Below, piece after piece: positions 17,966-25,709 of a DNA stretch of 64,000 bases. Below the pieces are notes generated by a model that saw only the letters and a list, made by a program, of their open reading frames with translations, was not told where the DNA came from and made no database searches. The DNA comes from Micromonospora narathiwatensis (GTDB lineage: Bacteria > Actinomycetota > Actinomycetes > Mycobacteriales > Micromonosporaceae): assembly GCF_900089605.1 (NCBI RefSeq), contig NZ_LT594324.1:5828001-5892000 (forward strand). Reading direction: 5' to 3'. The position numbers were made by a program, and so were the translations under genes. How positions within the stretch are numbered: position 1 is the stretch's first letter; the number at the start of each line of letters is the position of its first letter.

Positions 17966-19136
17966 AGCTCAGTCCATGACCCCTCTCGACCTGCTGGACA
18001 TCGACGCGTCGCTGGGCGAGGAGGAGCGGCAGATCCGCGCCGTCGTGCGCCAGCTCGTCGACGACCGGGTACGCCCGTACGTCGCCGGCTGGTACGAGGA
18101 CGGCCAGGTGCCGGCCCGCGAGCTGGCCCGCGAGTTCGGCAAGCTCGGCCTGCTCGGCATGCACCTGACCGGGTACGGCTGCGCCGGCGCGTCGGCGGTC
18201 GCGTACGGGCTGGCCTGCCTGGAGCTGGAGGCCGGCGACTCCGGGGTCCGCTCGCTGGTCTCGGTGCAGGGATCGCTCGCCATGTACGCCATCTGGCGCT
18301 ACGGCAGCGAGGAGCAGAAGCAGCGCTGGCTGCCCGCGATGGCGGCCGGCGAGGCGATCGGCTGCTTCGGGCTGACCGAGCCGGACCACGGCTCCGACCC
18401 CGCCTCGATGGCCACCCGGGCCCGCCGGGACGGGGACGACTGGATCCTCGACGGCACCAAGATGTGGATCACCAACGCGCCGGTCGCCGACGTCGCGGTG
18501 ATCTGGGCGCGCACCGACGAGGGGGTACGTGGTTTCGCCGTACCCATGGACACGCCCGGGGTGACGGCGCGCGAGATCCGGCACAAGATGTCGCTGCGCG
18601 CGTCGCTGACCGGGGAGATCGTCCTCGACGGCGTCCGGCTCCCGGCGGACGCCCGGCTGCCCGAGGCGACCGGGCTGAAGGCGCCGCTGAGCTGCCTGAC
18701 CGAGGCCCGGTACGGCATCGTCTGGGGCGCGCTCGGCGCGGCCCGCGACTGCCTGGAGACCGCCCTGTCGTACGCGACCACCCGGACCCAGTTCGGTCGG
18801 CCCCTCGCGGGCTTCCAGCTCACCCAGGCCAAGCTCGCCGACATGGCCGTCGAGTGGAACAAGGGTCTGCTGCTGGCGTCGCACCTGGGCCGGCTCGCCG
18901 ACGCCGGGAAGCTGCGCCCCGAGCAGGTCAGCGTGGGCAAGCTGAACAACGTCCGGGAGGCCCTGGCCATCGCCCGGCAGTGCCGGACGATCCTCGGCGC
19001 CAACGGGATCTCCGGCGAATACCCGATCATGCGGCACGCCAACAACCTGGAGAGCGTGCTGACCTACGAGGGCACCTCGGAGATCCACCAGTTGATCGTC
19101 GGGCAGCGCCTCACCGGTCTTTCCGCCTTCGCCTGA
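17937..19136 (+). CDS. acyl-CoA dehydrogenase, glutaryl-CoA dehydrogenase-like
   Basis: About 399 residues in the FAD acyl-CoA dehydrogenase fold. GCFGLTEPDHGSDPASMATR is the FAD/substrate signature and WILDGTKMWITNAPVADVAV the beta-domain; TYEGTSEIHQLIVGQRLTGL holds the catalytic Glu position used by glutaryl-CoA and short-chain enzymes. KLADMAVEWNKGLLLASHLG and QVSVGKLNNVREALAIARQC are typical of the GcdH group. Start is unsure: ATG 17937 sits in a GAGCGAGCG repeat; ATG 17976 (MTPLDLLDID) fits the family better. Isolated, without an ETF gene nearby; a terminator-like hairpin follows. Confidence 0.88.
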   Translation: MSERERANHQAQSMTPLDLLDIDASLGEEERQIRAVVRQLVDDRVRPYVAGWYEDGQVPARELAREFGKLGLLGMHLTGYGCAGASAVAYGLACLELEAGDSGVRSLVSVQGSLAMYAIWRYGSEEQKQRWLPAMAAGEAIGCFGLTEPDHGSDPASMATRARRDGDDWILDGTKMWITNAPVADVAVIWARTDEGVRGFAVPMDTPGVTAREIRHKMSLRASLTGEIVLDGVRLPADARLPEATGLKAPLSCLTEARYGIVWGALGAARDCLETALSYATTRTQFGRPLAGFQLTQAKLADMAVEWNKGLLLASHLGRLADAGKLRPEQVSVGKLNNVREALAIARQCRTILGANGISGEYPIMRHANNLESVLTYEGTSEIHQLIVGQRLTGLSAFA

Positions 19137-19154
19137 CCTGCGGTTTTCCCATCC

Positions 19155-19177
19155 ACACCCGCTCACCGAGCGGGTGT
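19155..19177 (+). terminator. hairpin after the acyl-CoA dehydrogenase gene
   Basis: ACACCCGCT (19155-19163) and AGCGGGTGT (19169-19177) are perfect inverted arms around CACCG. It begins 18 bp after the dehydrogenase stop and precedes the DUF4230 gene. No U-tract follows, so it may be a GC-type actinobacterial terminator or an attenuating hairpin. Confidence 0.55.
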
Positions 19178-19235
19178 CGTACGGGGGCCTTACCGTCATC
19201 TTCAGACGCAGTGTCTGAGGAGGACGGTGAGGGCG

Positions 19236-20000
19236 ATGGCCCGCGACGGTGACATCAACGAGCCCACCATGGAGTTCCCCGGTCACCCGGCTGGCGACCC
19301 CCGCCAGGACCGGTCCGACGTCACACCCGACCCTGGGCCGGGTGCCCCGGCGTCGGCGGGTGGGCCGGTGCGCGGCCTGCTCTGGGTGCTCGGCGCGGCC
19401 GCGCTGGTCGTGGTGGTGCTGCTCGGCGTGCAGGCGACCGGGATCCTGCCGGAGTTCCGCAACCCGTTCGCCAAGGAGCAGACCGACCGCAGCCAGCCGA
19501 CGTTGCTCAAGTCGATCCGCGACCTCAGCCGGTACGTCGCGGCCGAGGGCGACTTCCAGGTGGTGATCGACCTGCAGAACGACCGGCGGAACGTGCCGGA
19601 CTTCCTGCTCAGCGAGCGGACGCTCTTCGTGGGGGCGGGCCGGGTCGAGGCGTACGTCGACTTCTCGAAGATCGCCGAGGGGGCGATCGTGGAGTCCGCC
19701 GACAAGAAGTCGGTGGAGATCAAACTGCCGGCCCCGCAGCTCGGCGAGACAGACCTCGACATGTCGAAGAGCTACGTCTTCGCCCAGCAGCGTGGCCTGC
19801 TCAACCGGCTCAACGACCTGGTGGCCGGCGACCCCAACCGCCAGCGGCAGGTCTACCAGCTGGCCGAGGACCGGATCACCGCCGCCGCCCGGGACAGCGG
19901 GCTCTCCGCGCGGGCCGAGGAGAACACCCGCAAGATGCTGGAGGGCCTGCTCCGCTCCCTCGGCTACGAGAAGGTCACCGTCACCTACACGGCCCCCTGA
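19236..20000 (+). CDS. DUF4230 membrane-anchored protein
   Basis: 254 residues: a ~45-residue acidic Pro-rich N-terminus, one membrane helix (GLLWVLGAAALVVVVLLGVQ) and an outside domain of ~180 residues. In it LLKSIRDLSRYVAAEGDFQV, VIDLQNDRRNVPDFLLSERT and LFVGAGRVEAYVDFSKIAEG are the DUF4230 signature, a family of unknown function widespread in bacteria. The C-terminal helix LSARAEENTRKMLEGLLRSL ends with GYEKVTVTY. AGGAGG at 19218 lies 12 bp before ATG 19236 and only 3 bp before GTG 19227; the former is preferred. Followed by a strong bidirectional terminator. Confidence 0.8.
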   Translation: MARDGDINEPTMEFPGHPAGDPRQDRSDVTPDPGPGAPASAGGPVRGLLWVLGAAALVVVVLLGVQATGILPEFRNPFAKEQTDRSQPTLLKSIRDLSRYVAAEGDFQVVIDLQNDRRNVPDFLLSERTLFVGAGRVEAYVDFSKIAEGAIVESADKKSVEIKLPAPQLGETDLDMSKSYVFAQQRGLLNRLNDLVAGDPNRQRQVYQLAEDRITAAARDSGLSARAEENTRKMLEGLLRSLGYEKVTVTYTAP

Positions 20001-20027
20001 CACAGCCGGCGCGCGAGGCGACGGTTT

Positions 20028-20074
20028 CGGGGAAAGTGCTGCTTCAGCCATGGGCGGAGGCAGCACTTTCCCCG
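20028..20074. terminator. bidirectional terminator, 15-bp arms
   Basis: CGGGGAAAGTGCTGC (20028-20042) and GCAGCACTTTCCCCG (20060-20074) are perfect inverted arms around a 17-base loop. It separates the convergent DUF4230 and PspC genes and would work for both strands. The AAAGTG core gives a short A/T run inside the arms, unusual in this GC-rich DNA. Confidence 0.75.
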
Positions 20075-20113
20075 ATGTCGCGGCCCGAGCCGCTCAGGCA
20101 GGTGGGCGTGGGG

Positions 20114-20308
20114 TCAGTACGCGCGGTCCTCGTTGGGCATCAGGATCCACAGCACCAGATAGATGATCACCTGGGTGCCGGGCAGCAGCAGGGACAGCAG
20201 GAACAGCAGCCGGACCAGATTGGCCGAGAGGCCGAAGCGCTGGGCCAGGCCGGCGCAGACACCTGCGAACATGCGCCCCTGGCGGGGCCGGACCAGTTTG
20301 CGACTCAT
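20114..20308 (-). CDS. PspC domain protein
   Basis: 64 residues, just a PspC domain: KLVRPRQGRMFAGVCAGLAQ gives the typical basic entry and first turn, then RFGLSANLVRLLFLLSLLLP and GTQVIIYLVLWILMPNEDRA, a two-helix hairpin in the membrane. PspC relatives sense or respond to membrane stress. The short stand-alone form is common in actinobacteria. It converges on the DUF4230 gene with a shared terminator. Start at ATG 20308 after GGGAG. Confidence 0.88.
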   Translation of the reverse strand: MSRKLVRPRQGRMFAGVCAGLAQRFGLSANLVRLLFLLSLLLPGTQVIIYLVLWILMPNEDRAY

Positions 20309-20725
20309 CGTCGTACTCCCACTCTGCGGCGGTCCGCCGCGCTGATTCCAGGCTAGGAACGGGTGCGGGCCGTGCCCTCGGCCCCGAGGATGATCGGCAA
20401 CCCGGGCACCCGTAGGTGCTTACCCCGCCGGGTCCCGCCCCGGCAAGATCGTGCTCGATCCCGGATCGAGTGCCCTCCCGGTCGCTTCGAGGCCACTACT
20501 TCCCGGATCGAGCGCGGGGCGGGGGGCGCGGGGCGGGCCTGTGACGGCGGGGAGACGGGCGGGGCGGACGATGGGTCTGCGGGGCCGAGGGCGGGGGCTG
20601 ACCTGGGCGGGTAGGCTCGCCGGTCGGGCGCCCACACCCCGGGTGCCGCCCGCCGCCCCGGACCGGGAGCGGCACATCCCGGGCCGGACCCGCACGACGG
20701 GTACGACGGCGAGGAAAGTGCAGCC
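20309..20725. other. 417-bp noncoding gap between pspC and sdaA
   Basis: No convincing gene on either strand. Contents: a palindrome and half site at 20454-20512 (listed separately), long G runs around 20515-20545, and the sdaA ribosome-binding region (GAGGAAAG, about 20710-20717). Promoters for the divergent pspC and sdaA must be here. Confidence 0.5.
20454..20512. promoter_or_regulatory. palindrome plus half-site, candidate operator for sdaA
   Basis: CTCGATCC (20454-20461) and GGATCGAG (20463-20470) are perfect 8-bp inverted arms around one base. The motif CCCGGATCGAG (20460-20470) recurs exactly at 20502-20512, 42 bp (four helical turns) further on. It lies in the pspC-sdaA gap. Which regulator would bind is unknown. 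Confidence 0.4.
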
Positions 20726-22096
20726 ATGATCAGTGTTTTCGACCTCTTCAGCGTCGGCATCGGGCCGTCCAGCTCGCATACGGTCGGGCCGATGCGGGCC
20801 GCCCGTACCTTCGTGACCGGGCTCAAGGCGGACGGGCTGCTCACCGACGCCGCCCGGGTGCAGGCCGAGCTGTTCGGCTCGCTCGGCGCGACCGGGCACG
20901 GCCACGGCAGCGACCGCGCGGTGCTGCTCGGGCTGGAGGGCGAGGCGCCGGAGACGGTCGACACGGACTCGGTCGGGCCCCGGGTGGAGCGGATCCGAGC
21001 CGATCGGCGGCTCAGCCTGCTCGGCACCCAGGAGGTCGACTTCGACCCGGACCGGGACCTGGTGCTGCACCGGCGCCGCTCGCTGCCCTACCACCCGAAC
21101 GGGATGACCTTCGCGGCGTACGACCGGGCCGGGGTGCTGGTGCGGTCCCGCACGTACTACTCGGTCGGCGGCGGGTTCGTGGTCGACGAGGCGGCGGCCG
21201 GGGCGGACCGGATCAAGCCGGACACCACCCTCGTCCGCTACCCGTTCCTGACCGGGGCGGAGCTGCTGGCGGTGACCACCGGCACCGGCCTGTCGATCAG
21301 CGAGGTGATGCTCGCCAACGAGCTGTCCTGGCGTAGCGAGGCGGACGTCCGGTCCGGGCTGCTGGACATCTGGCGGGTGATGCGGGAGTGCGTCGAGGCC
21401 GGCTGCGAGCGGGACGGCGTCCTTCCCGGCGGGCTGAAGGTCCGCCGGCGGGCGGCCGAGCTGCGGCGGAGCCTGGAGGCGGAGGCCGACGCCAGCGACC
21501 CGCTGCGCGCGATGGACTGGGTCACCCTGTTCGCCCTCGCGGTCAACGAGGAGAACGCGGCGGGCGGTCGGGTGGTCACCGCCCCGACCAACGGCGCCGC
21601 CGGGATCATCCCGGCCGTGCTGCACTACTACACCCGGTTCGTGCCCGGCGCCTCGGACGAGGGCGTGGTCCGCTTCCTGCTCGCCGCCGGCGCGATCGGG
21701 GTGCTGTTCAAGGAGAACGCCTCGATCTCCGGAGCCGAGGTCGGCTGCCAGGGCGAGGTCGGCTCGGCCTGCTCGATGGCCGCCGCCGGGTTGGCCGAGG
21801 CGCTCGGCGGCACGCCCGAACAGGTGGAGAACGCGGCCGAGATCGGCATGGAACACAACCTCGGCCTCACCTGCGACCCGGTCGGCGGGCTGGTGCAGAT
21901 TCCGTGCATCGAGCGGAACGCGGTGGCCAGCATCAAGGCGATCACGGCCGCCCGGCTGGCGTTGCGCGGCGACGGGGTGCACGCCGTGTCGCTGGACAAG
22001 GTGATCAAGACGATGCGGGAGACCGGCGCCGACATGAAGGTCAAGTACAAGGAGACGGCGCGGGGCGGCCTCGCGGTGAACGTGATCGAGTGCTGA
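20726..22096 (+). CDS. sdaA: L-serine ammonia-lyase (iron-sulfur type)
   Basis: 456 residues, the single-chain bacterial enzyme that deaminates L-serine to pyruvate and ammonia with a [4Fe-4S] cluster. The N-terminal [20 protein letters not shown] and [20 protein letters not shown] are the SDH_beta signature. In the alpha part [20 protein letters not shown] and [20 protein letters not shown] provide the cluster cysteines, with the near-end [13 protein letters not shown] bearing the C-terminal Cys that caps the cluster. ATG start with GAGGAAAG upstream. It lies in front of the glycopolymer genes but with no clear link; its stop is 64 bp before the ABC permease start. Confidence 0.93.
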   Translation: MISVFDLFSVGIGPSSSHTVGPMRAARTFVTGLKADGLLTDAARVQAELFGSLGATGHGHGSDRAVLLGLEGEAPETVDTDSVGPRVERIRADRRLSLLGTQEVDFDPDRDLVLHRRRSLPYHPNGMTFAAYDRAGVLVRSRTYYSVGGGFVVDEAAAGADRIKPDTTLVRYPFLTGAELLAVTTGTGLSISEVMLANELSWRSEADVRSGLLDIWRVMRECVEAGCERDGVLPGGLKVRRRAAELRRSLEAEADASDPLRAMDWVTLFALAVNEENAAGGRVVTAPTNGAAGIIPAVLHYYTRFVPGASDEGVVRFLLAAGAIGVLFKENASISGAEVGCQGEVGSACSMAAAGLAEALGGTPEQVENAAEIGMEHNLGLTCDPVGGLVQIPCIERNAVASIKAITAARLALRGDGVHAVSLDKVIKTMRETGADMKVKYKETARGGLAVNVIEC

Positions 22097-22160
22097 ACCC
22101 GATGGGGTGACCCGGCGCGTACCGCTGTCGATGGTGGGCGGCGCGGGGGAGGATGGGACG

Positions 22161-22988
22161 GTGACGACAGGCGTCGCCGCGCTCTGGTCGGCCCGCAACT
22201 CGCTGCGAATCCTGGTCAAGCGGGACCTCGCGGTGAAGTACCAGCAGTCCGTGCTGGGCTACCTCTGGTCGCTCATCGAGCCGCTCGGCATGGGCCTGAT
22301 CTACTGGTTCGTCTTCGGGGTGCTCTACTCCGGCGCCACCCGCCGGCACCTGGGCGACGCCGCCGGGTCGTACCCGCTGTTCCTGATCACCGGGATCTTC
22401 GCCTGGATGTGGACGAGTTCCGCGCTCAACGAGGCGACGAACGCGCTGACCGGGCAGGCCCGGCTGATCACCACGATGAACCTGCCCCGGCAGGTCTTCC
22501 CGATCGGCCGGGTCACCGGTCGCTTCGCCGAGTACGCCGCCGGCCTGCCCATCCTGGCCGGCATCGCGGCGATCTACGCGGCGCACGGGAAGATCCATGT
22601 CGGCTGGACCCTGCTCGCCCTGCCGCTGGCCGTGTCGGTGCAGTTCGTCCTGCTGGCGGGGTTCGCGTTGCTGCTCTCGGCCCTCAACGTGCTGATGCGC
22701 GACATCGAGCGCTTCATGCGGCTGATCATCCGGGTGCTGTTCTACGCCACCCCGATCATCTATCCGCTCGGCCTGGTCCGGGACTCCCGCATGCCGGCCT
22801 GGGTCAAGTTCGGCTACGAGCTGAACCCGCTGGTCGGCATCTTCCAGCTGCACCACTCGATCTGGTATCCGGACGAGTTTCCCGACGCCCGGCTGCTCAC
22901 CGTCACCGTGCTGGGCAGCCTGCTGGTGCTGGCGGTCGGCTGGTGGTCGTTCCGCCGGCTGGAACCGGCCGTGCTCAAGGAACTGTGA
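22161..22988 (+). CDS. ABC-2 type permease for cell-surface polymer export (Wzm/TagG-like)
   Basis: 275 residues from GTG 22161 (GGGGAGGA eight bases upstream); an in-frame ATG-less extension reaches 22107 but looks non-coding. RDLAVKYQQSVLGYLWSLIE is the ABC2_membrane opening seen in polysaccharide and teichoic acid exporters, with the classical PLGMGLIYWFVFGVLYSG helix, then five more hydrophobic segments and the RLIIRVLFYATPIIYPLGLV block with ELNPLVGIFQLHHSIWYPDE. It pairs with the ATPase that begins immediately after its stop. Likely exports a lipid-linked glycopolymer or glycolipid made by the following genes. Confidence 0.9.
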   Translation: MTTGVAALWSARNSLRILVKRDLAVKYQQSVLGYLWSLIEPLGMGLIYWFVFGVLYSGATRRHLGDAAGSYPLFLITGIFAWMWTSSALNEATNALTGQARLITTMNLPRQVFPIGRVTGRFAEYAAGLPILAGIAAIYAAHGKIHVGWTLLALPLAVSVQFVLLAGFALLLSALNVLMRDIERFMRLIIRVLFYATPIIYPLGLVRDSRMPAWVKFGYELNPLVGIFQLHHSIWYPDEFPDARLLTVTVLGSLLVLAVGWWSFRRLEPAVLKEL

Positions 22989-23732
22989 ATGACGGCGATC
23001 ATCGAGGCGGAAGGGCTCGGCATCCGGTTCGTCCGCAACCGGCGCCGCCAGCTCCGGCTGCGCGAGTTGCTGATCCACCGGGGCGGCCGGAACAGCACCG
23101 CCGGCCAGTTCTGGCCGCTGCGGGACGTGTCCTTCCGGATCGAGCCGGGCGAGACGGTCGGGGTGATCGGGCGCAACGGCACCGGCAAGAGCACCCTGCT
23201 GCGGCTGATCGCCGGGGTGCTGATCCCCGACGAGGGCCGGATCCGGGTACGCGGGGCGGTGGCTCCGCTGCTGGAACTCTCCGCCGGTTTCTCCAACGAC
23301 CTGACCGGTCGGGAGAACCTGTACCTGGTGGGCGGGCTGCACGGGCTGTCGACGGCGTACCTGCGGCGGCACTTCGACGAGATCGTCTCGTTCGCCGGGG
23401 AGCAGGTCGAACGCTCCATCGACACCTCGGTCCGGCACTACTCCTCCGGTATGAAGGTGCGGCTCGGCTTCGCGGTGATCGCCCACCTGCCGCATCCCAT
23501 TCTGTTGGTGGACGAGGTGACCGCCGTCGGGGACGCGGAGTTCCGCGCGAAGTGCTATGCGACCATCGAGCGACTTCTCGCGGAAGGGCGCACCCTCGTG
23601 CTGGTGTCACACAACGAAAAGGACCTCACCCGGTTCTGCCGTCGAGGGCTCTACCTCGACGCCGGACGGCTGACGGTGGACGGGACGATCGACGAGGCGC
23701 TGCACGCGTACGCCAGCGCAGCGCAGCGGTGA
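22989..23732 (+). CDS. ABC ATPase for cell-surface polymer export (Wzt/TagH-like)
   Basis: 247 residues. Walker A GRNGTGKSTLLRLIAGVL, Q-loop region LLELSAGFSNDLTGRENLYL (the exporter-specific NDLTGRENL motif of Wzt/TagH), ABC signature HYSSGMKVRLGF, Walker B ILLVDEV and the H-loop LVLVSHNEKDLTRFC. It lacks the C-terminal glycan-binding domain of O-antigen Wzt proteins, thus closer to TagH-type short ATPases. ATG 22989 directly follows the permease stop; its TGA overlaps the next start by 4 bp (GTGA). Confidence 0.92.
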   Translation: MTAIIEAEGLGIRFVRNRRRQLRLRELLIHRGGRNSTAGQFWPLRDVSFRIEPGETVGVIGRNGTGKSTLLRLIAGVLIPDEGRIRVRGAVAPLLELSAGFSNDLTGRENLYLVGGLHGLSTAYLRRHFDEIVSFAGEQVERSIDTSVRHYSSGMKVRLGFAVIAHLPHPILLVDEVTAVGDAEFRAKCYATIERLLAEGRTLVLVSHNEKDLTRFCRRGLYLDAGRLTVDGTIDEALHAYASAAQR

Positions 23733-25693
23733 CGCTCGCGATCGTGCTCGCCGCCGAACCGGCCGCGAGCCTGACCACCCGTGTCGGGGAGCGACTGGTC
23801 GACCGGCTCGTCGGGCAGTGGCGGCGGGCCGGGGCGAGCGACGTGCGGGTGGCCGCCGACCTGACCGAGCTGGCCGCCCTGGTGGCCGGCGCCACCGGCC
23901 CGGTGCTGGTCAGCGGGGCCGACCTGGTGGCGCACACGGCCGTACTCCGGCACCTGGCGACCAGCCCGGTGGGGCCGACGGTGGCCCTGGTGCTCACCGA
24001 CCCGCCCGCGCCGGGGCAGGCGTCGGTCCGTGAGGAGCGTGGCCAGGTGGTGGCGGTCGGCGACCCGGCGGACGCGACCGGGGTCTTCGGCGGCGCGCTG
24101 CGGGTCGGCGCGGCCGACCTGCCGGCCCTCGCCGCCGCGGCCGAGGCGGCGGCCGTCGGTCGGGCCCCGGCGGGCGCGGTGGACCGGCTCTTCGCCGAAC
24201 TCACGGCGTGCGGCGCGCTGACCTTCGCGCACCGGGTACGCCTGTTCGTGGCGCACCGGGTCGGCACATCCGCCGAGGCGGCCGTGGCCGAGGCGGCCGT
24301 GGCCGCGGTCGACGAGGACCGGGCCGAGCTGCGGCTGTCGGTGAAGGAGCGGGACGACTTCTTCACCACGTTCTTCGTCAGCACCTGGTCCCCGTACGTG
24401 ACGAAGGCCGCCGCCCGGCTCCGGCTCAGCCCGACGGCGGTGACCATGATCTCGGTGGCCTTCGCGGTCGCCGCCGCGCTGCTGTTCGGGGCCGGCGGGC
24501 GGCCCGCGCTGGTCGCCGGGGCGATCCTGCTCTACCTGGGCTTCGTGCTCGACTGCGTGGACGGGCAACTGGCCCGCTACACCCGGCACTTCAGCGCGTG
24601 GGGCGGCTGGCTGGACACCATGGCCGACCGGGCCAAGGAATACCTGGTCTACGCCGGCCTCGGCTACGGCGCCACGCACGCCGGCTTCCGCTACGGCTGG
24701 GCCCTCGCCATCGCCGCGATGACGTTGCAGACCGTGCGGCACATGACCGACACCTGGTACGGCGCGCTGCACGACGAGGCGGCCCGACGGCCCCGCCCGG
24801 CGACCGGGGAGACCGGGGAGACCGGGGGCATCGGCGGCAGGCTGAACGCCGCCTCGACGAAGGTGCAGGCGGACACCGGCTCGGTGTCGTACTGGCTGAA
24901 GCGGACGGTGGTCTTTCCGATCGGCGAGCGCTGGGCGCTGATCGCGCTGGCTGCCGCGCTCTTCGGCCCGCTGGTGGCGCTCTGCGCGGTGCTGGTCTGG
25001 GGGGTGCTGGCGTTCGCGTACACGGGCGCGTTGCGGACCCTGCGGTCCCGCTGGATGCGGGTGCCGGTGATGGAGACCGTCGACGCCACGTTGCACCGCG
25101 ACGACGGGCCGTGGGCCCGGGCGGTGCCGGCCGTCCGCCGGCCCGGCCCGCTGGCGCTCGCGGTACTCGGCGCGCTCGTCGCGGCGGCCCTGCTGGTCTG
25201 GGCGTTGTTCACCGTGCACGCCGGCGACCGGCTGCCCGGCTGGGCGGTGCTGCTGGCGTTGCTGGTGCTGCTGGTCGGCGCGCTCGGCACGCGGGCGCCG
25301 CACTGCGGGCCGGTGGCCTGGCTGGTGCCGGCCGCGCTGCGGGCCGGCGAGTATCTCTTCGCCATCGCGGTCGGGGTGGTCGGCGGGGCGCCGGCCTGGC
25401 TGATCTTCGGGTACGTCTTCGTGCTCACCCTGCACCACTACGACCTGACCGCGCGGCTGGAGAAGCGGCAGTCGGCCCCGCCGCTGCACGGCTGGACGCT
25501 GGGCTGGGACGGCCGTTCGGCGATCCTGGCCTTGGCCGCGATCATCGGGATAACGAGTATTGCGCTGGTTACACTCGGTGCGTACCTTCTCGTGGTTTTC
25601 GTCGCGAGCGTGGTCCTCGCCTGGGTGGTCCTGCCGGCCCGCGCCCGACGGGCACCGACCCCGGTGGGTGGGGGTGACCGCTCGCCGGGCTGA
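23729..25693 (+). CDS. CDP-alcohol phosphotransferase fused to a divergent N-terminal nucleotidyltransferase-like domain
   Basis: 654 residues from GTG 23729. Residues ~215-420 are a CDP-alcohol phosphatidyltransferase with the full active site: D275-x2-D278-G-x2-AR, then GGWLD296-x3-D300. Residues 1-190 (MTLAIVLAAEPAASLTTRVG..., LVSGADLVAHTAVLRHLATS..., ATGVFGGALRV) look like a worn nucleotidyltransferase with no GxGTR loop. That order matches the bifunctional IPCT-DIPPS enzymes (inositol-P cytidylyltransferase plus di-inositol-phosphate phosphate synthase), but the first half is probably inactive. After the catalytic domain come about five more hydrophobic segments. It probably transfers a phospho-alcohol from a CDP donor to build the polymer exported by its neighbours. 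Confidence 0.8.
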   Translation: MTLAIVLAAEPAASLTTRVGERLVDRLVGQWRRAGASDVRVAADLTELAALVAGATGPVLVSGADLVAHTAVLRHLATSPVGPTVALVLTDPPAPGQASVREERGQVVAVGDPADATGVFGGALRVGAADLPALAAAAEAAAVGRAPAGAVDRLFAELTACGALTFAHRVRLFVAHRVGTSAEAAVAEAAVAAVDEDRAELRLSVKERDDFFTTFFVSTWSPYVTKAAARLRLSPTAVTMISVAFAVAAALLFGAGGRPALVAGAILLYLGFVLDCVDGQLARYTRHFSAWGGWLDTMADRAKEYLVYAGLGYGATHAGFRYGWALAIAAMTLQTVRHMTDTWYGALHDEAARRPRPATGETGETGGIGGRLNAASTKVQADTGSVSYWLKRTVVFPIGERWALIALAAALFGPLVALCAVLVWGVLAFAYTGALRTLRSRWMRVPVMETVDATLHRDDGPWARAVPAVRRPGPLALAVLGALVAAALLVWALFTVHAGDRLPGWAVLLALLVLLVGALGTRAPHCGPVAWLVPAALRAGEYLFAIAVGVVGGAPAWLIFGYVFVLTLHHYDLTARLEKRQSAPPLHGWTLGWDGRSAILALAAIIGITSIALVTLGAYLLVVFVASVVLAWVVLPARARRAPTPVGGGDRSPG

Positions 25694-25709
25694 CGGAGGG
25701 CCGGCCGGG

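Noticed and set aside
17805..20066. A 753-codon minus-strand frame across the acyl-CoA dehydrogenase and DUF4230 genes
   Set aside because: Shadow of two well-supported genes; the product is Arg/Gly/Asp-rich without any recognisable family.
22409..23728. A long N-terminal extension of the CDP-alcohol phosphotransferase frame over both ABC genes
   Set aside because: The frame is open but its sequence is Arg/Pro/Gly shadow; the two ABC genes have all motifs, and GTG 23729 gives a normal 4-bp overlap.
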